Part shown: positions 20,973 through 31,440 of the stretch, piece after piece
Numbering within the stretch: the stretch's first letter is position 1
Layout: every line of letters starts with the position of its first letter
NCBI GenBank assembly: GCA_026418615.1
Contig: JAOAAY010000007.1
Span: 62,001 to 126,000 of the forward strand
Source of the DNA: Candidatus Sumerlaeaceae bacterium
GTDB taxonomy: Bacteria; Sumerlaeota; Sumerlaeia; Sumerlaeales; Sumerlaeaceae
Direction: 5' to 3'
DNA: 64,000 nt
Made by a program: the position numbers and the translations under genes
Notes under the pieces: generated by a model
What the model saw: the letters and a program-made list of their open reading frames with translations, nothing else
Told to the model about the DNA's origin: nothing
The model's database searches: none

Positions 20973-22637
20973 TTAGCCGAAACGCTTGGCTTTGCTCTCG
21001 AGTTCAAGTGTTTTTGTCGGGGCGTCACACACCTCCGCCGGGCCAAAGTATTGAACCGGGCCGGCAAAGATATATGCGTCCTCGACCTTCCAGGATTCCC
21101 GAGCCGCGGCAAACGCCTGGAACGGGGCGTCGTCAGGATCGACCAACGCCTTCTCGATGACCGGCACCTCCTTGCCCTTGCGGGTCTCGATGGTCAGCAT
21201 GGAAGCCACGGGCACGCCGCCCATCACCCATTGCTCGGCTGGGGCGGCCAGGTTCCGCGCGCTCACCGTGTAGCCGGTTACACCACCAATAATCAGTTGG
21301 ACGGCTGCGTAGCCGAGTGTGTAGCAGTAGTCAGCGTCGAAGTTGGTAGGCGGTGCACAGCGCCCCTCGTACCCGAAGAAGTGCGGCAGGGCCGAAAACT
21401 TGCCTTTGTATTTTCCTGCGGCGGCCAGTTCCTCCAACCGGGCTTTGACCGTGATGATCAGGAATTTTTCTGTCTCCAACTGGGAAACCGTAAGGTTTCC
21501 GTGGGAGTCTGTGATGAGAAGCACCTCTTGCAGGGTCTCCGGCAGGGACCGGTACAACTCGCCCGAATGCCCGGGCAGCGCGTCCGCGACAAACTTGTGT
21601 TTTTCCTTGTCCGGCAGAGCATCCATCTCCGCTTTTCGTTCGTGAACGAGTTTGTTCAGGTCGGCAAAGAATGGCTGGAACTCCGGGACAAACTGAAGCA
21701 GACCCTCGGGGACTACGATAACGCCGTAGTTTTTTCCGGCCTCCGCCCGCCGGCAGATCATGTCGCAAATGTCGTCAACGATTTGGCTGAGCGTCAGATT
21801 CCGGCGAGCCACCTCCTCCGAGATGATCGTGTAATTGGGTTGAACCTGCAGGGCAACCTCGAGGGCCACATGGCTGGCCGAGCGTCCCATCAATTTGATG
21901 AAGTGGTAGTATTTGCGGGCCGAGGCTGAATCCCGGCAGACATTGGCCACAAGGTTGGCATAAGTCTTTGCGGCCGTGTCGAAACCGAACGACGCCTCGA
22001 TAAACTGATTGCGCATGTCGCCGTCTATGGTCTTCGGAAGCCCAATCACCTGAATCGGCACATTTCGCGCCAGGAAATTCTCTGCCAGAATGGCCGCGTT
22101 GGTGTTGGAATCGTCGCCGCCGATCACGATCAGAGCCCGGGCTCCCAATTCTTTTAGGGTTTTTTCGCAGCCGGCGATCTGCTCCTCGGTCTCGATCTTG
22201 TCGCGACCGCTGCCGATCATGTCAAAGCCGCCCGTGTTGCGGTATTCGGCGATGATCTCCGCCGTCAATTCCTTATACTTGCCCGTGAATACGCCCTTGG
22301 GGCCGTTGAGGAACCCGACCAGCCGGCTCGCAGGGTTCGCGGCCTTGAGCGCATCGAAGATTCCCGCAATGGCGTTGTGTCCGCCGGGGGCAGGGCCGCC
22401 GCTTAGGACGACCCCCACCGTCATCGGCGCACTCGTCACCGGCTGGTCGCCTTCGACGAGCGTGAGGAGAGGCTTGCCCGTAGAATGGGGAAAAAGTTTT
22501 GCGATTGTTTCGGCGTGGGCCGCCGGCGTGACTACTTCGCCGGACTGAAGAGTGGCCCGCCCGCTTTTCAGGGCTTTTGGCAACTTCGGCTGATAGGTTC
22601 CGCGCACTTGCTGCAGCGCAGACTTCTGTTGGGACAT
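20973..22637 (-). CDS. pfp: Diphosphate--fructose-6-phosphate 1-phosphotransferase (PPi-dependent PFK, long type)
   Basis: GVVLSGGPAPGGHNAIAGIFDAL, LIVIGGDDSNTNAAILAENF, GLPKTIDGDMRN, LMGRSASHVALE. Confidence 0.93.
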   Translation of the reverse strand: MSQQKSALQQVRGTYQPKLPKALKSGRATLQSGEVVTPAAHAETIAKLFPHSTGKPLLTLVEGDQPVTSAPMTVGVVLSGGPAPGGHNAIAGIFDALKAANPASRLVGFLNGPKGVFTGKYKELTAEIIAEYRNTGGFDMIGSGRDKIETEEQIAGCEKTLKELGARALIVIGGDDSNTNAAILAENFLARNVPIQVIGLPKTIDGDMRNQFIEASFGFDTAAKTYANLVANVCRDSASARKYYHFIKLMGRSASHVALEVALQVQPNYTIISEEVARRNLTLSQIVDDICDMICRRAEAGKNYGVIVVPEGLLQFVPEFQPFFADLNKLVHERKAEMDALPDKEKHKFVADALPGHSGELYRSLPETLQEVLLITDSHGNLTVSQLETEKFLIITVKARLEELAAAGKYKGKFSALPHFFGYEGRCAPPTNFDADYCYTLGYAAVQLIIGGVTGYTVSARNLAAPAEQWVMGGVPVASMLTIETRKGKEVPVIEKALVDPDDAPFQAFAAARESWKVEDAYIFAGPVQYFGPAEVCDAPTKTLELESKAKRFG

Positions 22638-22664
22638 GTCAGATATCCTCCAAGAGACGACAGT

Positions 22665-23423
22665 TTATTTGTTGAAATTCACGATGCCGGCAAACGACTC
22701 GGCTTTGAGGGAAGCGCCGCCGACAAGAGCGCCGTCGATGTCGGGCTGCGACATGAGTTCCCGGGCATTCTCAGGCTTCACGCTGCCGCCGTACTGAATG
22801 CGCAGTGCTGCGGCGACATCAGGCGTGAACATCTCAGCAACCAACTTGCGAATGAGCGCGTGGACCTCTTGTGCCTGTTCCTTGGTCGCCGTCCGACCTG
22901 TGCCAATGGCCCAGACAGGCTCGTAAGCGATCACGGAGGCCGCCACCTTGTCAGCCGGCAGCCCTGCAAGACAACCCCGGACCTGCGTGCTGACGACTTC
23001 CGCCGTGCGCCCAGCCTCACGCTCTTCCAAAGTTTCTCCAACGCAGATGATGGGCGTCACGCCGTGTGCGTAAAGAGTCTGGGCCTTGCGGTTGATGGCA
23101 GCATCGGTTTCGGCAAAGTACTGTCGCCGCTCGGAATGTCCAATGATAACATATTCTACCCCCAATTCTTTGAGCATCGGTACCGAGACTTCGCCCGTGA
23201 AGGCGCCCTTCTCCTCGAAGTGACAGTTTTGGGCACCCAGTTTGACCCGACTGCCGGCGATGGCCTTTGCCACCGCCTCAAGGCTCGTGAAAGGGGGGCA
23301 GAGGACAATCTCCACATCGGTGGTGGCTGCTGTGGCGGCCACAACCTCGCGAGCCAGTTGCTCGGCCTCCGCCCGCTTGTTGTGCATTTTCCAGTTTCCT
23401 GCGATAATCGGCATGCGCGCCAT
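22665..23423 (-). CDS. tpiA: Triosephosphate isomerase
   Basis: MARMPIIAGNWKMHNK, YVIIGHSERRQYF, VIAYEPVWAIGTGRTAT, IQYGGSVKPEN. Confidence 0.98.
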   Translation of the reverse strand: MARMPIIAGNWKMHNKRAEAEQLAREVVAATAATTDVEIVLCPPFTSLEAVAKAIAGSRVKLGAQNCHFEEKGAFTGEVSVPMLKELGVEYVIIGHSERRQYFAETDAAINRKAQTLYAHGVTPIICVGETLEEREAGRTAEVVSTQVRGCLAGLPADKVAASVIAYEPVWAIGTGRTATKEQAQEVHALIRKLVAEMFTPDVAAALRIQYGGSVKPENARELMSQPDIDGALVGGASLKAESFAGIVNFNK

Positions 23424-23460
23424 TGGCGGCTCCTCGTTTCTTGTATTTTATGGCGGATCA

Positions 23461-23538
23461 AAGAAAAAGCCGCCAAAGGCCGGGATCCGCCGGGTTTGCC
23501 TGAAGCAGTCAACCCGGCCGCCTAAACCTTTGGCGGCT
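23461..23538 (-). terminator. Compound intrinsic terminator downstream of gap
   Basis: Outer stem AGCCGCCAAAGG (23468-23479)/CCTTTGGCGGCT (23527-23538), inner stem GCCGGGTT/AACCCGGC, followed on the minus strand by TTTTTCTTT. Confidence 0.8.
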
Positions 23539-23553
23539 GCGGCTTCTCAAGTC

Positions 23554-24561
<1,008 letters not shown>

Positions 24562-24849
24562 GTTCTACCTTCCTCCAAATTGGGACATAAAGTCCGTTGT
24601 TTCAATTTTAGTCAAAACTTGCGGGCCAAGTGGAGCACCCCGAAATCGTTTGCAATGGCTTCTGAAAGAAATTCGCTGTCAACACGCATTTTGCTCAGCA
24701 TCTTCTATCTTTTATTGTGGACAAGTGTTTGTTCGTATTAGCGCTTATCTCTTGCGTTAGCGGCCTGACGAAACCCACTAAAGTCAAGCACCACTCCAAC
24801 TGGCGCCAGGCATCTGGCAGCGACCAACTAATTGCGCCTGTGGTTATCC

Positions 24850-24897
24850 CTTGCAGTCTCGGCAATGATTAAACCTAAGTGATGCCGAGACTAAGGG
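24850..24897 (+). promoter_or_regulatory. Stem-loop immediately upstream of the sensor kinase gene
   Basis: AGTCTCGGCA (24856-24865)/TGCCGAGACT (24884-24893), extended by CCTT/AAGG; no T tract follows. Confidence 0.5.
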
Positions 24898-24928
24898 CGG
24901 TTTGAACAACGCTCGGCTTCCAAAGTTT

Positions 24929-26077
24929 ATGTCAACTGCTTCCGACACCATGCCATCGAATCTGCGGCCCCGTCGGCGGATTCTCGTCATTGACGACGAA
25001 GTCCGCATGGCGAACAGCATCAAAACGCTGCTGTCCAATTGCGGTTTTGATGTATCAGTTGCGTATAGCGGGCGCGAAGGCCTCGAGAAACTTCGCTCGG
25101 GGGAGTACGATCTGGCGATCACGGACTTACGAATGAACGACCTCGACGGGTTCGAGGTTATGAGAGCCCTCGACCAGCGCCCGAACATCGAGTTTATTGT
25201 GATTACGGCGCACGCCAGCACGGAGTCGGCCATCGAGGCGATTCATCACAAGGCGTTTGATTATCTGACAAAGCCCTTCGACTTTGATGTCCTGCGCGCA
25301 TCGGTCGAGCGGGCTTTTGCCAAGATTGATGCGGAGCGGTTCCGCGATGACATGATTTCCATGATTACACATGACATCAAGATTCCGCTCTCGTCCATCA
25401 TCGGCTACAGCGGCATGATTTATGACCGTACCACCGGCGAACTCCACCCCCGGGCGGCCGAGTTTGTCCAGACCATCCACAGCAACGGGCTGAAGATTCT
25501 GTCATTGGTGGATAATTTTCTGACTTCCTGCAAGATTGAGGCGGGCAAGTTGACCATCGTCCCGCGCGATGTGGACATCAATTTTATTGTCGAAGACCTG
25601 CTCGTTCTTTTCCGGCCGGACATCGAGCGCAAGCATCTCGACTCACAGGTTGTGCTCAGTCCGGGAATGCCGCCGGTTTGCGGTGACGAGAACCTTCTCT
25701 ATCGCGCAGTAAGCAATGCGCTTTCCAACGCCTGCAAGTTTGCTCCCGAGCGAGGCCGCATCGCGCTTCGCACCGCCCCCGTGGCGGCTGCTGATTCGCC
25801 GCTCAAAGTGGACAGTGCGCTCGTAGAGGTATCGAACACCGGACCCGGCATCCCGGCGGAGGAACTTCCTCATGTGTTTGACAAGTACCGGCGCGGGCGA
25901 TCTCAGGCTGGCATCGAAGGATCGGGGCTGGGAGCGTATGTCATGCGCTGTATCGTCGAGGCCCATCACGGATGCGTGCAGATTGAAAGCCGGCCCAACG
26001 ACTTGACAACGGCCCGCATTTTCCTGCCGACTTCCTCCATGGGATCAGCCAAACACGAAAACGGCGACTACTCATGA
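24929..26077 (+). CDS. Receiver domain-histidine kinase fusion
   Basis: RILVIDDEVRMANSIKTLL...DLAITDLRM...; H box MITHDIKIPLSSIIGY; ATPase boxes NALSNACKF, NTGPGIP, GSGLGAYV. Confidence 0.92.
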   Translation: MSTASDTMPSNLRPRRRILVIDDEVRMANSIKTLLSNCGFDVSVAYSGREGLEKLRSGEYDLAITDLRMNDLDGFEVMRALDQRPNIEFIVITAHASTESAIEAIHHKAFDYLTKPFDFDVLRASVERAFAKIDAERFRDDMISMITHDIKIPLSSIIGYSGMIYDRTTGELHPRAAEFVQTIHSNGLKILSLVDNFLTSCKIEAGKLTIVPRDVDINFIVEDLLVLFRPDIERKHLDSQVVLSPGMPPVCGDENLLYRAVSNALSNACKFAPERGRIALRTAPVAAADSPLKVDSALVEVSNTGPGIPAEELPHVFDKYRRGRSQAGIEGSGLGAYVMRCIVEAHHGCVQIESRPNDLTTARIFLPTSSMGSAKHENGDYS

Positions 26078-26985
26078 CACGCGGGCGTCTGCTTGCCATC
26101 TGTATTGTTCTGGTGGTCGCTCCAGCCGTGGCCTGTGCCGATGGCGCCTACCGAACGCGCCAGTTGAGTCCCGAGCACAAACGCGAACTGCGCCAGTCCA
26201 TCGCTGAACTGGTTGCCCAGGTCAACGCAGCGCCCGATGTAGCAACGCGAGGACGCTACCAGGAAGAACTCTGCAAAAAACTCCTGCAGGCTGAGGATTA
26301 CGAGTCTGCCCTTAAGGTGGCGCACTCCGTCTATTCCACTCCCGGCATCGAGCCCGAACGGCGTGCCGCACATCATTATCTGATCGCACAGATTTACGCA
26401 TACCGGATGAAAGCCAGTCCCACGGTGACGCTCATGGAGGAGAACCGTCGGATGGCTGCCGAAGTAGCCGCCGATGTGGTCAAGCAGAGGTATCCCAAGC
26501 AGTGGATGGTAACCGAGGCCGCTAGGACGCTGCTCAAGGAACTCGAGGACCGAAAGCAACTCGCCGCCATTCGGGCGGAGATTGAGAAACGCCGCGGCGG
26601 CGGTGTCGTGCCCGGCAATATTGCGCTGGCTCAATCCCAGTCGGTGGCTTTGGAGGGGGCTGGTGCGCGGGGCGCGGCTGCAAGGGCGGCAGGGTCGGGC
26701 TCAGTGCTTTTCCGCAACAGACCAGTCGAGCCTGAGGTGACCATCGCACCGCGTAGGTCGTCAACACCGGTGTCTCGCGTCCCCTCCGTGCCGGCGGCGC
26801 CCCCTGAGCCGGACAAAGCGATGTCCGGTCCTCAGCCACGGCAACCATCCAAAGAGGAGAGGATCGAAAGCGTGTATGCGGCCCGCCATGATCGGCTTCG
26901 GACGGGCTCGGGCGGGCTAATCATTGATGGCGGAAGTGTCCGACCCGTCGGCGTTCCGCAAGGTGGAAACGCCGCCAACCCTTGA
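26074..26985 (+). CDS. Secreted hypothetical protein, translationally coupled to the kinase
   Basis: Signal peptide MTRGRLLAICIVLVVAPAVACA; 4 nt overlap with the kinase stop; low-complexity C-terminal half. Confidence 0.75.
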   Translation: MTRGRLLAICIVLVVAPAVACADGAYRTRQLSPEHKRELRQSIAELVAQVNAAPDVATRGRYQEELCKKLLQAEDYESALKVAHSVYSTPGIEPERRAAHHYLIAQIYAYRMKASPTVTLMEENRRMAAEVAADVVKQRYPKQWMVTEAARTLLKELEDRKQLAAIRAEIEKRRGGGVVPGNIALAQSQSVALEGAGARGAAARAAGSGSVLFRNRPVEPEVTIAPRRSSTPVSRVPSVPAAPPEPDKAMSGPQPRQPSKEERIESVYAARHDRLRTGSGGLIIDGGSVRPVGVPQGGNAANP

Positions 26986-26986
26986 A

Positions 26987-27955
26987 TCAGACCACTTGCA
27001 CGGGTTCCACCACATTGACCAACAACGGTCGTGAAGCCGGTGCTGAGCGGTGGGAGAACAGGAGGATGATCTCCGTTCTGACGCCGGGATAAATATTGAC
27101 GATCATCTGGTCGGCGAGATTCCAAGTCAGATGCAAGCCTCGTCCGCTCTCGTCGAACAGGCCCTCCAAGGTGATCTGCCGGTCGAAGCGCGCGAGCAAC
27201 TGATCCACCTCGAGCGTTCCCTGATTATCCCTTACCGCGCAACCCAGATTGCTGTCATCACGCCCGTAATAAACGATGATATCCTCGCCTGTATCGAGCG
27301 ACTGAAAAGTGCCCAATGGATATTTTCTCGCGCCCGTGGGACCGCGAAAGGCATGATAAATCGCGTTATTCAGCAACTCCTCGCACGCGAGCCGGATTTC
27401 GCCCACATCTGACTCGTAGGGACGATAGCGGCCAAAAAAATCAGTCACTGCTCTCATCGCCCGGGCGCGATCCTCCCGGTTTTGGATTTCGATTTCGTGT
27501 ATTTCTGCGGGCGGGTGCAGGTAGCGGCGTAGGCCGAAAGCATTTTGTGGGGCGATCAAGTTTTCGACATAGAGCCCAAACTCGCGAAAATTGAGGGGGG
27601 TTGACTTAATCAGGACATTGTACAGGCCGTGGCGCCGCAGTTCGGGGAGTAATGCCTCGACCTTTCGGCGCGTCAGAAGCGCATACTTCGCGAGCGGACA
27701 CCTTGCCCGGGCCATGCGCACACAGGCCACGCCTCCCACGGGCTTGAGTTCCGTATCGCACATGACCAACGCCGCCCCTCCCAGACGCCCCAGCACCGAC
27801 AGAAGTTCATCGCTGGTTGCTGCCGTGAAAGTCTCGTAACTTTTCTCCAAAAACCGGGCTAAGGCGTCGCGCAAAACTTCGTTGGCTTCTGCCACCACAA
27901 CGCGAGGCGGGCGTGCCGTGATCAGGCGGTCAGTCACATGAAGGTGCCGGCTCAC
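26987..27955 (-). CDS. Receiver domain + HATPase_c (SpoIIAB/RsbW-like) regulator
   Basis: RVVVAEANEVLRDALARFL...LVMCDTELKP; LACEELLNNAIYHAF; GRGLHLTWNLAD. Confidence 0.8.
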   Translation of the reverse strand: MSRHLHVTDRLITARPPRVVVAEANEVLRDALARFLEKSYETFTAATSDELLSVLGRLGGAALVMCDTELKPVGGVACVRMARARCPLAKYALLTRRKVEALLPELRRHGLYNVLIKSTPLNFREFGLYVENLIAPQNAFGLRRYLHPPAEIHEIEIQNREDRARAMRAVTDFFGRYRPYESDVGEIRLACEELLNNAIYHAFRGPTGARKYPLGTFQSLDTGEDIIVYYGRDDSNLGCAVRDNQGTLEVDQLLARFDRQITLEGLFDESGRGLHLTWNLADQMIVNIYPGVRTEIILLFSHRSAPASRPLLVNVVEPVQVV

Positions 27956-28010
27956 AGGGCGTCAATTCTTCCGCTTTCCGGCACCGGCCGGTCAAACTGA
28001 ATCGTCGCTG

Positions 28011-28958
28011 TCAATTTGTCGTCGTGCCGGGCCCGGCGGCTTTCTCGAGTGCCCGCACCAGTAAAATCGAGACTTCGTAAAGCGCGAGCAGCGGCAACAG
28101 CATGGCCAGCATGGTGAAGGGGTCGGGGGTAGGTGTCGCTACGGCAGCCACGATGCTCATGACAACAATGGCATAGCGTCTTTTGTCTGACAAAAATGCG
28201 GCGTCAATGACACCGAACCGCGAGAGCATCAACAGCACCAAGGGGAATTCGAAAACGACTCCAAACACCAACATCAGCGTCAGAATGAAACTCAGGTACT
28301 TGGATGCTACGAGGCTTGGCTCCAAGCCGGGAATTTGCTGGCCGAAACTGAGCAGAACCTTCAAAGCGACGCTCGAGACAAAGTAAGCGAAAATCGCCCC
28401 GGAGGGGAAGAGCGCCATGGAGGCCGCTATGATTGGACGCACGATGCGCCGCTCGCGCACAAGCAACCCCGGGGCAATGAACAGCCACAACTGATAAACA
28501 GTCACCGGCACGGTGACGACTGCGCTGACAAGCAGCGCCCCTTTGAGAATCAGGACGAATGGCTCGACCGGCGATAGGAAGAAGAGATGCGAGGCGTCGC
28601 GGGGCCCGATCTGAGCGAGTGGCCTTCCAGCGTGATCCGTGATCACAAGCCGCGAGGCCGGCTGAGCCAAAGTCGCGACCGCGGTTGAAGCGGCATCGCC
28701 TGACTTCTCCGCCTGCGGATCCAGCCGCAGTGCTCCGTCGGGTTCCAGTCGCAGAGCAAGCGTTGTCTCGCTCGGCGCCACAGGAAGGTTTGAAAGCGGA
28801 CGCATCAAAAAAGCCAGGGCGGTGGGGGAGAAGTACAGACCCAGTAAAAAGGACAACACCAGCACGACGCAACAAATGATGATGCGCATGCGGAGTTCTT
28901 CAAGGTGCTCAGTGAAAGAAAGAACGCGCCTCGGATTGGGTCTATGGTGATCGATCAT
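28011..28958 (-). CDS. tatC: Sec-independent protein translocase TatC
   Basis: SFTEHLEELRMRI, SPVEPFVLILKGALL, YEVSILLVRALEK; unusual insert in the first periplasmic loop. Confidence 0.93.
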   Translation of the reverse strand: MIDHHRPNPRRVLSFTEHLEELRMRIIICCVVLVLSFLLGLYFSPTALAFLMRPLSNLPVAPSETTLALRLEPDGALRLDPQAEKSGDAASTAVATLAQPASRLVITDHAGRPLAQIGPRDASHLFFLSPVEPFVLILKGALLVSAVVTVPVTVYQLWLFIAPGLLVRERRIVRPIIAASMALFPSGAIFAYFVSSVALKVLLSFGQQIPGLEPSLVASKYLSFILTLMLVFGVVFEFPLVLLMLSRFGVIDAAFLSDKRRYAIVVMSIVAAVATPTPDPFTMLAMLLPLLALYEVSILLVRALEKAAGPGTTTN

Positions 28959-29022
28959 GGACTTACTATACGCACCGCAGCAGGATCAGTGCGATACGCA
29001 TTGGCCGAGGAGGTCGGCTTGA

Positions 29023-29262
29023 TCAGGCCTTGTCCTGATTCGGTGGCTGCGCGGTGTCCGAACTCTCGCGGGGGACACTGGTCTCCACGCGCGGCGGGGC
29101 GTTCTCTCTTTCGATTTCGCGCGAGACCCCGCTCATGGCATCCTTCAACTCGCGGATGCCTGATCCAATGGCCTGCGCCAGCCTTGGGATCGCTTTGGGG
29201 CCAAACAGGACGAGAACCACCAGAAAAATAATGATTAACTCAAAAGTGCCGATATTTGGCAT
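29023..29262 (-). CDS. tatA: Sec-independent protein translocase TatA
   Basis: MPNIGTFELIIIFLVVLVLFGPKAIPRLAQAIGSGIRELKDAM. Confidence 0.94.
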   Translation of the reverse strand: MPNIGTFELIIIFLVVLVLFGPKAIPRLAQAIGSGIRELKDAMSGVSREIERENAPPRVETSVPRESSDTAQPPNQDKA

Positions 29263-29391
29263 GACCTGTTTACCGCCTCTCCATGAGTCGCACTATAACC
29301 TAACCCCAAGCCTATGGTCCATTCAGACTGTTACCGCAACGGGGATTTCAGGGCTTGCCAGAAGGTCGCATCGCCTCTTGCACTGGTGACC

Positions 29392-30171
29392 ATGAAAGAC
29401 ATCATGCAGGTGCTCAATACCGCTCTCGACGAGGGGGGAGCCGTGCTCGCCCGGCATTTTGGCCGCCTCGAGCAAATTGACCGCAAAAGCGAAACCGATC
29501 TTGTGACAGTGGCTGACCGGGAGAGTGAGGCCGCGATCAAGCGTGTCATTCATGACGCTTTTCCCACTCATCAAATTCTCGGCGAGGAAAGCGGGGAGGA
29601 TTACGCTGGACGCACGGGCGACTATCGCTGGATCATTGATCCCCTTGATGGCACGACGAATTACGCTCACTCTATGCCTATTTTCGCCGTTTCGATTGGC
29701 GTTGAGCGCGACGGGGAAATCGTGGCTGGCGGTGTGTTCAACCCGGTTGCCGGGGAGCGTTATTTGGCTGAGCGGGGCAGCGGTGCCCAGTTGAATGGAA
29801 AGCCGCTTCGTGTCTCGCAGGTGGCAACGCTGCGTGATTCGCTGTTGGTCACCGGTTTCCCTTATGACCGACGGCTACGACTTGCGCACTACATGGATTT
29901 ATTTGGCCGGTTCCTCAACGCGGCTCAGAGCGTCTTGCGCCTCGGCAGTGCGTCACTCGATCTTTGTGCGGTTGCCAGCGGGCGTCTGGAGGGTTTTTGG
30001 GAGGAGAAACTCCATGCCTGGGATGTGGCAGCCGGCTGGCTCGTCGTGGAGGAGGCTGGCGGTCGCATTACCGACTTCTCCGGCGGACCGGCGACCGTGT
30101 ACGGAGTCGAATTGCTGGCTACGAACGGTCTCATCCACGATGAGTGCGTAAAGGTACTCACTGGCCTGTAA
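29392..30171 (+). CDS. Inositol monophosphatase family protein
   Basis: ILGEESGEDY, WIIDPLDGTTNYAHSMPIFAVSIG, WDVAAGWLVVEEAGGRITDF. Confidence 0.94.
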   Translation: MKDIMQVLNTALDEGGAVLARHFGRLEQIDRKSETDLVTVADRESEAAIKRVIHDAFPTHQILGEESGEDYAGRTGDYRWIIDPLDGTTNYAHSMPIFAVSIGVERDGEIVAGGVFNPVAGERYLAERGSGAQLNGKPLRVSQVATLRDSLLVTGFPYDRRLRLAHYMDLFGRFLNAAQSVLRLGSASLDLCAVASGRLEGFWEEKLHAWDVAAGWLVVEEAGGRITDFSGGPATVYGVELLATNGLIHDECVKVLTGL

Positions 30172-30177
30172 ACGGCC

Positions 30178-31368
30178 TCAGTTTCCCGAAACGAGGTCCG
30201 CGCAGGCACGCGCAACGATCACTTCCTCGTTGGCCTCAACCATGAGGACGCGCACCGGCGATTCATCGGCGGCGACATCGGCATCCGGCTTCTCGGTGGC
30301 ATTGCGCTTGGCATCAAGTCGGATGCCGAGAAAGCCCATGTTGTCGCAGATGCGCTCACGCAGTTCTGCGCTTCGCTCGCCGATGCCGCCCGTGAACAGC
30401 AGAACATCAAGGCCGCCAAGCACCGCCGCTGCAGCGCCGATCGCCTTTCGCACTTGGTAAACAAACGCTGTGACGGTCATTTCGGCGCGTTTGTTGCCCG
30501 CCGCCGCAGCCGCAAGAATGTCTTTCATCTCACCGCTCACGCCGGACATGCCCGCGAGGCCCGAATCCTTGTACAAAGCGGCGTGAATAGCGTCTGGTGT
30601 CATGCCCAGTTGTTGCTGGAGATAGAGAATGATAAAGGGGTCCAAGTCACCGGGGCGGCCGGACTGCATCAAACCTGATTGCGGCGTCATACCGAAAGTA
30701 TTGTCGAGCGAGGTAAGGCCAAGGGTCGCGTTAATCGAACTGCTACCGCCGAGGTGACAGGAAACAAGGCGCAGGTTGTCGCGTCCCGTCATGCGAGCGG
30801 CGCGCTCCGCCGCCCAGCGGTGGGATGCGCCATGAAAACCGTATCGGCGGATACCGAATTTCTCCGCCCACTCGTACGGCAACGCATAACGCCATGCGTA
30901 TTCCGGCACGGTTTTGTGGAAGGCTGGCTCGAAGAGACCCACCAGCGGCGTCTTGAGCAGGCGGGCACGGAACCCTCGGATGGCGCCCAAATAGGGAGGG
31001 TTGTGCGCAGGGGCCAACGGCGCAAACTCTTCCATGGCGGCTATCACCGGCTCGTCCAAAAGCACGGCATCCACAATATTCTTGGCCAGAACCGTCTTGA
31101 AACCGATGGCGGACACTTCGTCGAGCGATCCCAAACCTCCGCCCGATGGCGACAGCAGCCAAGTCAGCAGATGGTCAATACCGTCCGCGTAACCGCCGAA
31201 CTTGGCGGTTCCTCGCTCCGGTGGAGCCCCGGCCGAGGTGTAAGAAAACTCACTCGCCGGCTGCCCGATTCCCTCCAGGCGGCCGCTTGCCAACGGCGTC
31301 TCGGCTGGCATGTCAAGAAGTTTGAATTTCAGAGAGGTTGAACCAACATTGATGACGAGTATTTTCAT
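30178..31368 (-). CDS. ackA: Acetate kinase
   Basis: MKILVINVGSTSLKFKLLD, HNPPYLGAIRGF, RRYGFHGASHRW, FTGGIGERSAELRERI. Confidence 0.95.
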   Translation of the reverse strand: MKILVINVGSTSLKFKLLDMPAETPLASGRLEGIGQPASEFSYTSAGAPPERGTAKFGGYADGIDHLLTWLLSPSGGGLGSLDEVSAIGFKTVLAKNIVDAVLLDEPVIAAMEEFAPLAPAHNPPYLGAIRGFRARLLKTPLVGLFEPAFHKTVPEYAWRYALPYEWAEKFGIRRYGFHGASHRWAAERAARMTGRDNLRLVSCHLGGSSSINATLGLTSLDNTFGMTPQSGLMQSGRPGDLDPFIILYLQQQLGMTPDAIHAALYKDSGLAGMSGVSGEMKDILAAAAAGNKRAEMTVTAFVYQVRKAIGAAAAVLGGLDVLLFTGGIGERSAELRERICDNMGFLGIRLDAKRNATEKPDADVAADESPVRVLMVEANEEVIVARACADLVSGN

Positions 31369-31440
31369 GGGGCGCTCCAGTGATGCACAAAACCTCGTTT
31401 GGCAACATGAACTGCCAAGCCGGTTGCTCTTATCAAACGC

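Noticed and set aside
20928-21929. 333 aa plus-strand ORF antisense to pfp
   Set aside because: Antisense shadow of a conserved PPi-PFK; no independent motifs.
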